Shown piece after piece: positions 54,924 to 64,000 of a stretch of 64,000 nucleotides of DNA. Positions within the stretch are counted from its first letter, which is position 1, and every line of letters begins with the position of its first letter. Source of the stretch: Ctena decussata (Eukaryota; Mollusca; Bivalvia; Lucinida; Lucinidae); contig OZ022505.1 of NCBI GenBank assembly GCA_963989385.1, positions 59,399,737 through 59,463,736 of the forward strand, in the 5' to 3' direction. A model generated the notes under the pieces. It ran no database searches. It saw only the letters and a list, made by a program, of their open reading frames with translations, and was not told the DNA's origin. A program made the position numbers and the translations under genes.

Positions 54924-55156
54924 AACGAAGGTTTTTTTTTTGTTGGTTGATTTGATGCTTAACGTCCACGGTAAACAACTTAGGTCATGTCGGAGCGGTC
55001 AGTTAACCTAACCACACTATTCCTGGGCAGGCTTAGACCTCCTAAGCGGTTAACCAGTACTAAGTGCACATACTTTCGCCAGTAACTGACAACTGCCCTT
55101 CTTGAATCAGCGGAAGGAGAAACGAAAGTATGTGGCCAGACCGGGAACGAAGGTTT
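54924..55156 (-). mobile_element. SINE (minus strand), 5'-truncated, 11-bp target-site duplication
   Basis: Flanked by AACGAAGGTTT at 54924-54934 and 55146-55156. Tail GTTGGTTGATTTGATGCTTAACGTCC, body as in 52922-53194; only the 3' edge of the tRNA head (GGCCAGACCGGG) remains. Confidence 0.85.
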
Positions 55157-55420
55157 ACTGAATCAAAATAAAATTGAAATACTAAGTTTTTTTTTTCCTG
55201 CATTTAATCCTAAAAAGGACTGCCATCTATATTATACTTCCAAATTACGAAGATTTTTCAATTTTGACTGCTTATTTGCCGAAAAAGCAATAAAACCTTT
55301 GTTACCATTTTAAAACGCTTGTTACCATTACCGTCAAAAATCTTGATTTTATTATTTCAGTATTCTTTCTTTGGGCTTTACGAGTATAAGAGATTGTTCC
55401 ATGCATGAGCATTCATAAAT

Positions 55421-55655
55421 GAGCCGCGACACGACAAAACCAACAATGTGGTTGTGCGCCCAGCGCAGACTCAGATCAGCCTGGGCATCCGCCCAGTCTG
55501 ATCAGAGTCTTCGCTGTCCGCATGGAGGTAGCTCAGACCCTTAGCTACCCTTTAAGCACTTAATAAAGAGTCTGGTCGAACTTGGCTGATGGCCAGGCTG
55601 ATCAGAGTCTGCGCTGAGCGCACAACCACATTGTTGGTTTTGTCGTGTCGCGGCT
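55421..55655. mobile_element. GAGCCGCGAC MITE, copy B region only
   Basis: Ends GAGCCGCGACACGACAAAAC and GTTTTGTCGTGTCGCGGCT are perfect complements over 19 bp; fold-back body present. No counterpart seen in copy A, so probably a younger insertion. Confidence 0.9.
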
Positions 55656-56100
55656 AAAATTTTTGTGCAATAAAACATGACAACAATATAAGTAAATAGT
55701 ATGCAAAGACCAGGAACTGAAACAATCCAAATCCAAATCCAGCCCTCAAACCATAGTTGGAAACAACTAAGATTACAAATAATCAAGATACAGAGAACAT
55801 ATGGCCAACCGAGTGAGCAGCTTGTTCCCAAAAGGTGGCCACTCAGCAACCCAAACCGAACCAAAAATAATAAGAACATACATAAGGTAAAACATCACAG
55901 AAACTCAGACACCAAAAACAGGCCACAGAGAACCACAACAGAACTACCGCCTTGGATATACCTGTTGCGAAAATTGAAACTCATAGTCATACTTCAGCAA
56001 AGTTTATTTAGAAGCAATAATAATTTGCATACATGTATTTGCAAAAATTAGTGACTAACAAGGATATATAAATTTCATCAGATCATCAATATAAGATAAA
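55656..56100. other. non-coding
   Basis: Nothing recognisable; a frame of 116 codons (55701-56051, +) has no family resemblance. Confidence 0.35.
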
Positions 56101-56270
56101 TTGAGCGGTGGTAGTGTCGTGGATAACACGCTGGAGTACAAATCTAGAGGTCACAAGATCAATCCCCCACTTTTTCGGTCTTTTGGATGAGAATTAACCA
56201 AGGTCTCGTCTCCGTATGATCTAGTTGTTGGCGGGACGTTAACCCGAGTTCGCTCACTCACTGATAAGAC
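56101..56270 (+). mobile_element. second tRNA-like SINE family member
   Basis: GAGCGGTGGTAGTGTCGTGG, GGATAACACGCTGGAGTACA, GGTCACAAGATCAATCCCCC are tRNA-like, followed by GTCTCGTCTCCGTATGATC and GGCGGGACGTTAACCCGAG as body and tail. Confidence 0.5.
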
Positions 56271-56679
56271 AATACCGGAATAATCTTTGCAACACATGAG
56301 GGTCTAGCTTTAAAGCTTCGTTACTGACGGATAAAGAAAGCTTGCATACCAAACCTTTCTCTGTGCATGAAATAAATTCGGTTTAACTGTTATTAAAACA
56401 ATGCTCTGACTTTCCAAGTACGCTTAGCAAACATTTTGAGTAATCTTCTGTTGACTTCTTGGAAACGTTTTCAGAATGATAATATGTAATGCGGTAAGAA
56501 GTCTGAAATACTAGTACCCAAAACGTACATTTTCGGGTCTTACAATGCCTTTTAGATGTAATTAATTTTTTTGTATGAGGAAATAAAGAATTTACTTACT
56601 TACTTACTTTGGATGTTCACATTTTTACACAGGAAATCGCATGTTCGCCTTCAATGAGCGGCAATGTCCGATGAGTTTC

Positions 56680-56920
56680 TTAACCCATTAATACCTAGCG
56701 TCCCAAAAATGGGACATTGGCAAATAGTGCAGACCAAGATCAGACGCCACAAAACGCGGCGTCTAATCAGGGTCTACACTTTCTGCGTCTGACAAATGGG
56801 TATATCTACCTATAAATGAATAAAAAATGATATAAATAATCTGAACAAGAAACCCCTTAAATGACAAACGGACTCATCCAATATACAGAAAGAAGAGTCC
56901 ACTGGGCATTAATGGGTTAA
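56680..56920. mobile_element. TTAA-flanked MITE (CCCATTAATACCTAGCG ends), copy B only
   Basis: The target TTAA occurs at both ends (56680-56683 and 56917-56920). Terminal repeats CCCATTAATACCTAGCG and GGGCATTAATGGG. Inside, CGTCCCAAAAATGGGACATT and CAGACGCCACAAAACGCGGC. Copy A at 20531-20540 (TTTCTTAAATCC) is the empty site. A TTAA target suggests piggyBac-type mobilisation (inference). Confidence 0.8.
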
Positions 56921-56951
56921 ATCTGTTCGAGGTTATAAAACTTGTGAATAA

Positions 56952-57041
56952 TCTCAAACTCAAAATAAAGCACACTGATTGGCTGCTTCCAAGCATGTGC
57001 TTGGGAGCAGCTAATCAAGTTCCTTTATTTTGAGTTTGAGA
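56952..57041. mobile_element. palindromic MITE TCTCAAACTCAAAATAAAG
   Basis: TCTCAAACTCAAAATAAAG and CTTTATTTTGAGTTTGAGA are perfect inverted ends around a looser hairpin GATTGGCTGCTTCCAAGC / GCTTGGGAGCAGCTAATC. 90 bp. Confidence 0.85.
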
Positions 57042-57293
57042 ATGTACTCAGGTTTTTTAACCTTTGGGCCAGATGTGAAGAAACGTATCTTTTCAATACT
57101 CCTATTTTTGTATGAAAATCTTTATCACAAATCATGACTTTTTTCTAATGAGCAAGCATGTATCGTGTTCAGTATCAAACAGGTGAAACCTAAACTGTGC
57201 TAGCCCATTGGACTGAGTGTTTACCTTTTACGCAGGGTAGAGCAGGTTTGCCTTCAATGAGCAGCACATGTCCAACTTGGACCCAGCAGTTTC

Positions 57294-57457
57294 TTGACCC
57301 ATTAATACATAGCGTCCCAAAAATGGGACATCTATAGGCAAACAGTGTAAACCCAGAGCAGACGCCGCAAATAAACTGAACAAGAAACCCCTTAAATGAC
57401 AAATGGACTCATCCAAAATATACAGAAAGAAGAGTCCACTGGGCATTAACCAGTTAA
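57294..57457. mobile_element. second, internally deleted TTAA MITE in a local duplication
   Basis: CCCATTAATACATAGCGTCCCAAAAATGGGAC ... GGGCATTAACCAGTTAA. Same family as 56680-56920, with the middle missing. Surrounding words (CCTTCAATGAGC, CACATGTCC, GTTTCTT) also repeat those near 56650-56680, so copy B has a local ~600-bp duplication. Confidence 0.7.
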
Positions 57458-57594
57458 ATCTACTACACCTGGAATTCCGTACCCTTGTATGTCCTGAGCT
57501 CGAGAGAATGGTATCTGGGTGACGGTTGGTGATAGCAGGGTCTCTGAACGTCGGGGTGGTGTCCGCCTTATCAGTCCGGTAAAATTCATAATTA

Positions 57595-57629
57595 GAGGAG
57601 CATGGCATACAATGTATGCCATGCTCCTC
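57595..57629. repeat. perfect hairpin GAGGAGCATGGCATACA near the ZF3 3' end (copy B)
   Basis: Two 17-bp arms, perfect complements, around one base. Copy A has a less perfect version at 20973-21019 plus a second hairpin at about 20780. Confidence 0.85.
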
Positions 57630-57829
57630 TCGAATTATAAGTGAGATGCTACCTAAAATTCATACCATGGAATAGTGTGATTTTCTCAAACCTATAATTC
57701 ATTCTCAAATAATTTAATTCTCTGTATACACACACTGAGGTAATGTGCCTGTTATCGCTTCGTAACCAGGGACTGTGGCCTCATTAAAAAGGCATGACTG
57801 GAAAAAAACAACAACCTTAACTCTTCACT

Positions 57830-59121
57830 TCAGACATCATAAGCACATGAATCGTCTCTTTTATGTACTAGCAAGTGTTTCTTCAAGTATTCTAACGTTT
57901 TAAACTCTCTTCCGCAGACATTACACACAAAAGATTCTCCTGAATGAATAAGCATGTGCTTTTTCAAGCTGTCCGCCCTTGAAAAGTGTTTCCCACAGGT
58001 GCCACACACATGCAGCTTCTCACCTGTATGAGTACGCATGTGTCTCAGCTTATTTCCTACTTGCCTGAACAATTCACCACAGATATCACATGCATGGGGT
58101 TTCTTTCCTAAATGGATATACGTGTGTGTTTCAAATTTTTCTTTATCTCTAAACCTTTTATCACAGATACCACAAGCATATGGTTTCTCCGCAGTATGAC
58201 TAAGTATATGTTTCTTCAAGTTGGATGCCCTTGTAAATTGTCTATCACATAGATCACATGAATGGGATTTTCCTTCATTATGACTAAGCATGTGCCTTTT
58301 CGCGTTTCCCGGCTGACTAAATCTTTCACCACAGACATCGCAAGCATATGGTTTCTCACCTGTATGAGTCAGCATGTGTTTTTTCAAAGTTTGTGTTCTT
58401 ATAAACATCTTACCACATACCTCACAAGCATGTGGTCTCTCTCCAGTATGCCTACGCAAGTGAATCTTTAAAACTGTGGCCTTTTCAAACTGTTTGTCAC
58501 AAAAATCACAAGGATATAGTTTCCCTCCAGTATGAATAAGCATGTGTTTCTTCAGACTTAACTCCTGTTTAAACTGTTCACCGCAGATATCACAAGCATG
58601 TGGTTTCTCTTCAAAATGAAGCCGCATATGTCTTTTTACACTTTCTAATCGAGTAAACTGCTGACCACACAGCTGACAACTACTTGGTTTCTTTCCAGTA
58701 TGACTGAGCATGTGAATTTTCAAGTTTTTGACTGTAAAAACTGCTCACCACATACATTACAGGTGTGTGGTTCTGCTTCAAAGTGAGTCAGCATGTGTCT
58801 TTTCAAAGATGGTGTACCTTTAATCTTTTTGCCACAGACTTCACAAGCATGCGGAGTCTCTACAGTATGAACAAGCATGTGTCTTTTAAGGTTTCCACTG
58901 TGTGAAAACTGCATGTCACAGACTTGACAACAATGTGGTTTCTTCCCTGTATGACTGAGCACAAACTGTTTCGCGGCTCGACTTTGTGAAAACTGTTGGC
59001 TATAGACATCGAAATCATTTCGTTTCTCTCTTGTATGAATAAGCGTGTCTTCTTCCTTACGATTCATATCCATATCCGTATAAGCTGATCTACTGGCTTC
59101 GTCTGTGGTATTGTCAAACAT
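57830..59121 (-). pseudogene. C2H2 zinc-finger gene ZF3, copy B (frameshifted)
   Basis: Minus-strand gene with ATG at 59121. The first 133 residues contain the N-terminus (MFDNTTDEASRSAYTDMD), a degenerate unit (DFDVYSQQFSQS) and fingers CQVC, CEVC and the start of CNVC, then a frame loss at about 58722-58728, where the T run is one base shorter than in copy A. In the next frame 297 residues continue to 57830: the tail of that finger, then ten full fingers (first CQLC, last CNVC) and KRDDSCAYDV. Copy B keeps Gln where A has a stop, and keeps normal His and Cys in the two fingers damaged in A. ZF3 is thus broken in both copies by independent lesions. Short homopolymer context means a sequencing error is a real alternative for the B frameshift. 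Confidence 0.75.
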
Positions 59122-59175
59122 TTCTACTTCAGCAAAGCACCTTTAAGACGATTAGAAAATAAATCAATAAAATAT

Positions 59176-59410
59176 GAGCCGTGGCACGAGAAAACCAACA
59201 AAGTGGTTGTGCGCCCAGCCCAGACTCCGATTAGCCTTGGCATCAGCCTAGGCTGATCAGATTCTTTGCTAAGCGCTTAAAGGGTAGCTAAGTGTCTAAG
59301 TTACCTCCATGCCAACAACGAAGACTCTGATTAGATTTGGCACATGCCCAGGCTGATCTGAGTCTGTGCTGGGTGCACAACCACTTTGTTGGTTTTCTCT
59401 GTCGTGGCTC
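59176..59410. mobile_element. GAGCCGCGAC MITE upstream of ZF3 copy B
   Basis: Counterpart of 22535-22769; ends GAGCCGTGGCACGAGAAAAC and TTTTCTCTGTCGTGGCTC. Confidence 0.85.
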
Positions 59411-59707
59411 AATAATAAATATGTATTTCAAACCTTATCATGTGAATGGATACATATTTATTCGCTTTTCAGCAGAAACAACTTGCGACTGCCTGCTTGC
59501 TTCCCTTTTTAACAAAATCATTCCTAAATGGGAATTTTTTAATGGAAAGAGTCTGCTTCTCCAGGGAGCAAATTGTTTCCTTAAAGAGAAACACCGACAC
59601 TCTCAATGAAATTATCTTCCCTAACTACTCCTAGGTCTGCACAGTTTGCTTGGTCCTATCTATCCCGATACTTAGGAATTTTACGGTAGCATTTCCTGAA
59701 TATATTT

Positions 59708-59835
59708 GAGCCGTGACACGACAAAACCAACAAAGTGGCATGTGCGCTCAGGGAAGACTCAGATCAGCCTGGGCATCCGTCCAGTCTGATCTGACTCTTC
59801 GCTCTGTGCCTAAAGGGTAGCTACAGGTCTAAGCT
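59708..59835. mobile_element. GAGCCGCGAC MITE, half element (copy B)
   Basis: Counterpart of 23068-23190, same right truncation. Confidence 0.75.
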
Positions 59836-59876
59836 AAATAATTTTTTTAAAACCATATGTGAATGGATACATAATT

Positions 59877-60118
59877 GAGCCGCGACACGAGAAAACCAAC
59901 AAAGTGGTTTTGCGCCCAGCGAAGACCCAGTCTGCTCAGACTCTTCGCTCTGTGCTTGAAGGGTAGCTTAAGGTCTAAGCTGACTCCATTTGGACAGCGA
60001 AGACTCTGATCAGACTGGGCGGATGCCTAGGCTGATCTGAGTCTTTGCTAGGTGCACATGCCACTTTGTTGGTTTTGTCAGTGACCTATATATCACTGGT
60101 TTTGTGATGTCGCGGCTT
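59877..60118. mobile_element. GAGCCGCGAC MITE with inserted palindrome (copy B)
   Basis: Counterpart of 23231-23494. Lacks about 20 bp (the ATCAGCCTGGGCATCC arm) and carries AGTGACCTATATATCACT. Confidence 0.8.
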
Positions 60119-61233
60119 ATTTCACTGCAGTCCAGAGCTCCAGATAAGACGTGGGTATTGAGAAGTCCGAGATATGCTATTCCCCCCCCCCCATCATGTC
60201 AAGTACACATGAGAAAAGGTTCATAAGAGACTATAAACTACACAAGAGCTACCTTACCACAGAAACGATTGCGCCATAAAGGCCAGGAATAGCGGATAGT
60301 GGAGGATAATTTGATTATTTTTTTTTCTTCTGTACGAAAACATGTTGTGATTCATATTTAAATCCTCTTAGCAAGAGGGTTTTATGATGAGCCACAGGAT
60401 ATGTTGTTAATGGTGAAATAAAGAAATTTGACCCCAATTTCTTATCAGGAGCACGTCTTCGACTGAGTATGTGCTTACAACACACAGCATCTTAGGAAAA
60501 AAAAGATCTTTACTCTAGTCACTGACTAGTGTTAATAAGGTTGATATAAGTATAGGTGTCTTACTTTTTCATTGCCTTGTGCAGTTGTGTATGTCCGTGT
60601 GTTCACTGTTTGTAGCTGTGTAGTGATTCACTCGTTTCAAGTAACTCTCGTTTAGACTGGGTATAACTGTAAATGCAGTTTTGAAGTATTTGTAGTCTTC
60701 GCAGACATTATACGCATACATGATGGCCCGACAAGTTTTCGGAGCCCTAAATTAGTATTGAGTACTGGCAAAACCTGCTTCTCGATTTTTCTCTTCATTC
60801 TTGAAGTGTAGATGGTTGAATGTCACAATTGCACTCCGATCCAAACAGACCTACATTCTCTAGACATTAACAGTTGCGAATAGAATGACTATTAAAATAT
60901 ATAGAATAAGCATTTCATAGTAAATATGGCAATAGAAATCGACATTGTTTTAGTTTGATACGCTGTATAAATTTTATGTATATTTCTATGAGTTATGTTT
61001 TAAATATTTTATTATATTTTGATATATATATTTATTTTATATATCTTTTATTTTTATTTTGTATTTTTTGTTTATTCAATCATAACCAAACCACATATAC
61101 AGGGTGTCTAAAAACGTGGACCTTTTTTGAAATTGCTGTTAATCTTTTATTAATGGAGGAAACTTTTCAAATTTTCTGTTGATCGCACTGATGATGTTTA
61201 CCGTCAGGTAGCGCTGCTTACAGGAAGTAACGT
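60119..61233. other. non-coding upstream block (copy B)
   Basis: Counterpart of 23495-24795 without the SINE and with a shorter T/AT tract. TACAGGGTGTCT repeat at about 61098. No gene. Confidence 0.5.
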
Positions 61234-62559
61234 CATAAGGTTTGAAGCACAATATCCTTTCTATCTATCCATGTCAGAATATTTACGAAATTTATTCCTT
61301 TAAGGGCAGATAACCTATCCAGACCTACAGGAGGGTCTTACGACAGTAGCGAATCAGTTGCGACAGTATCGGATCATATGATATTATTTTATAAGAGAGT
61401 TCCTCCGAGGCGTTCTGCCAAACTTCTTAGCATCAATAATTTGGCTACATAAACAGCTCGACCCTATTAAACTCTGAGAGGAAACTTTTACGGCCTTTCA
61501 ACGATATTTTTCACATGGCCCGTCACCAGCAACGTTAGCTAAGAATTGAATATGTACAAATGTACAAGCATGCCAATAATTCTTAACTCAATTATCCCCT
61601 GCGCTCCTTTAGCACGGAACTACTCGACCAGTATAGACCATAATCTGACTTCGCAAAGAATACACCCTGACAAAACCGTAGCGTCTGATCAGGATCAAGT
61701 TTATGGTGATTTTCCGCCTTAGCACTGGAAAAGCAATGCAAACACTACATTGTCATTGAACGAGTTCTGCTGATTTAATCTGAGTCTACACAGTCTACAA
61801 ATGTCCAGATGATGAACGCATTTAACATTAATGGGTTAACAAACATGCGAGCTGATGTCGAATGTTTCTTCAGAATGTTTAGCGGAAGCTTAGATGTGCT
61901 ACGCATAAACGTCATTATCAGACGGTAGTGTGTGGGGCGTGAGATGGGAGGATATTTTACAAAAAGGATATTGTATTATTTTTTATACCGATCTTTTTTA
62001 AAGGAGACACGACAGTCATTCAGGTAGTTGATTTATGACTTACTTTCAGCATCAGGTCTGCATTTGTCATAAAGTTTTCCAGCTAATGCCTGTATTTCAG
62101 TTCAGCTTATATAATGATCCGTTACTGTCGCACATTGGTGCCCAACTTTTCAAGTCTCTAGCTTCATCAAATAGTGGGATGACACGAAAATAATGACTGT
62201 CTGCAATTTGAGGGATGCCAGGACACATTACAAAGCAGAATCGGTTTCAATCGCCTAATTATAAAAGTGTGTAAAGAACCGAAATTTGTTTTGGGAGTAA
62301 CGAGCAACAGACAAAATGCAAGCGCCGCTGAAGAGGGGTCAAGCTTTTCAACAACTCTGATTTGTTTCATAGCCGCACATTTCGATTGAAATTTTCACCC
62401 TGCACTTTGTCATTGGTTTAACTCGATGACTGTAATATAATGGTAAAAAATATTTGCTTCGTTTGTGAGGAAAATGGGTGATAACATAAGGGTGATCCGA
62501 TACTGTCGATGATCCGATACTGTCGAGTCCACTGTACTTGACATCATTTCCTGAATTCT
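61234..62559. other. copy B-specific non-coding stretch
   Basis: No close counterpart in A (A has the palindromic MITE region 24831-25170 instead). It includes a decayed TTAA-type MITE (about 61620-61840, ending AACATTAATGGGTTAA) and repeated GATCCGATACTGTCGA words at 62493-62526. Minus frames of about 70 codons are not called. Confidence 0.4.
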
Positions 62560-62857
62560 GCACAGTTAAAAATGCACTTGAATCTGCAAACTGACTTCAA
62601 GAGAAAAAAAATCAGAGCGTTCCAAGAATTTTCTGTCTAGGAAAAGAAGGATCTACACAATCCAGATAACAGATATTCAGTTTCTGAATAGTTCAAAGAT
62701 GTGGGTGATGAAATGATCCGTTCATAGCAAAAAAATGGACAGCTTAGCAGGGAAGATGTAGGCAAACACAAAGTTAACCTCAAATTCATTACAAATGAAC
62801 CAACAGTGTCAAAGTATTTGAAGTCGTTCGTCTATATGGAACTCAGGGGAAAATGGC

Positions 62858-63636
62858 AAATGTTATTCAATACTTTCCCATTCTTAGTTCTTTAATCATT
62901 ATTGAAGATAACATAGTTGGATTTACTTGCCTTTTCCATGCTAAACTCCACAGTTTAGCCGCAAACAGCCCATTTCTAACCATAACATAACAGCCCATTT
63001 GACCACCCGGTTCTTTTATTTTTTCATTTATTTTGCTTGTATTATTTAAGATATTATAAATCCCCTTTTTCTTAAAATATAGATCTCAGAACCCCCTGCA
63101 CCTATTTTCTTTTCCACTTAATGCCATTTTATGTTTTCAACAGTGCAGATGACAAAAATAATGTCCTAAATACAGTTTGACGTCATGTGACGCCACTGTC
63201 TGTTGAAGTACTGCTTTATATAGAATCTTTACCAGAGCAAAAGGGTGTCATTTTGCTACAACCATACAAAATTTTGAAAAGATTCCATGCTAAATAAAAG
63301 TTACAGCAATTTAAAAAAAGTCAACGTTTTTTGAGACACCCTGTATTCAAAAAGCACTGATGATTTTCTACTAACAAATGAAAACAAGAAGAAGAAAAAG
63401 AAGAAAAAGCACATGAAAAGCATTACGCTGATAAATTAGTCTTGTACATTTTACCTGTTGCCTGTCTAGGATGTTCTAAAGATACATGTTGCATCTAATT
63501 CACGCCATGATTTAGTCCTACACCGAAGGTACTATTACAATGAACCTCATCCTCAGAAATAACACATCTGCTATATTTCAAGTTTCAGACTTCGAAACTT
63601 TTTCTATAATCAAAAGCTAACAGGTTTACAAACAGA
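62858..63636. mobile_element. 0.78-kb insertion in copy B
   Basis: Copy A is continuous across this point (25470-25480). The inserted sequence contains an inverted TACAGGGTGTCT-type repeat (about 63225-63350, ending TTTTGAGACACCCTGTATT). I cannot identify its ends or a target-site duplication. Confidence 0.5.
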
Positions 63637-64000
63637 ATTCGTTCCTTCCGTGGCATCATATTCACGTAAATTTAATTCGGATAACTGGGTACACTTTCAA
63701 GGGAAGCAACTCTTCCTGTTTCAATTTTTCTTCCCCTTCCAATGAGGATCACTTTTAAAGGAAAGAATTTGTCCCCCATAACAAAATATAAATAAATGCA
63801 AAGCAATAGTGCATATTCCATGAAGCAGATCATTTTCAGTTTTCAGATATACAGCTGATCAATCCCACTAGGCACACACTGTTGAATCAACCTTGAATCA
63901 ATGTTGATTCAACATTGCGTGTCTGATGGGGATGCTCACACCTGCAAGAGGGAGATCACTCTAAAATGGAAAAAAAATCTGCCCCTTCGTTACATGTGGG
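63637..64000. other. end of duplicated block in copy B
   Basis: Counterpart of 25480-25863, including the shortened GTTGAATCAA MITE (about 63860-63932). The window ends inside the duplicated sequence. Confidence 0.55.

Noticed and set aside
1..64000. Retrovirus-like, LINE or other reverse-transcriptase genes, transposase genes, bacterial operons
   Set aside because: No frame with recognisable catalytic motifs was found on either strand; all mobile elements seen appear non-autonomous.

Overview
The window looks like nuclear DNA from a bivalve mollusc or a close lophotrochozoan relative. It is AT-rich, has intron-type splice signals and no operons, and is dominated by short non-autonomous DNA transposons, tRNA-derived SINEs and the repeat beginning TTTTTAGCTCACCTGAGCC, which I recognise as common in bivalve genomes. 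Taxon assignment is inference. The only confidently recognisable genes encode arrays of C2H2 (Krueppel-type) zinc fingers.

The main architecture is a direct segmental duplication with a period of about 35-38 kb. Copy A runs from base 1 to about 25.9 kb. Copy B runs from about 37.31 kb to the end of the window. Each copy carries the same three zinc-finger loci in the same order and orientation: ZF1 (+; 67-1482 and 37378-38788), ZF2 (+; 11385-12451 and 45631-47118) and ZF3 (-; 21188-22480 and 57830-59121). Non-coding sequence between them is also shared, in four blocks: 1-6032/37312-43883, 9626-14300/43884-48977, 20405-24830/57146-61233, and 25171-25863/62560-64000. Differences between the copies are mostly discrete insertions, so one copy supplies the empty site for the other.

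The two copies have decayed differently. ZF1 is open in A (471 aa, 15 fingers) but has a nonsense codon and a 2-bp deletion in B. ZF2 has a long open frame in B (376 aa, 13 finger units) but is shortened, frameshifted and stopped in A. ZF3 is interrupted in both copies, at different positions: a nonsense codon in A and a 1-bp deletion in B. Several degenerate finger remnants lie just outside the open frames. This looks like a rapidly turning over cluster of zinc-finger genes.

Mobile-element layers: a 3.6-kb transposon (6033-9625) with a second element (6798-8381) nested in it, absent from B; a three-level nest in B (49869-54450) of an AGCTCACC-type repeat, an inverted copy of itself, and a SINE; a TTAA-targeted MITE in B with an empty site in A; thirteen copies of a palindromic GAGCCGCGAC MITE; three copies of one SINE with clear target-site duplications; and a 39-bp minisatellite that grew from about 0.33 kb in A to about 0.88 kb in B. 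Between the duplicate units (26-37.2 kb) I see transposons and hairpins plus a few unassigned exon-like ORFs. No rRNA genes, functional tRNA gene, CRISPR array, reverse transcriptase or transposase frame was recognised.
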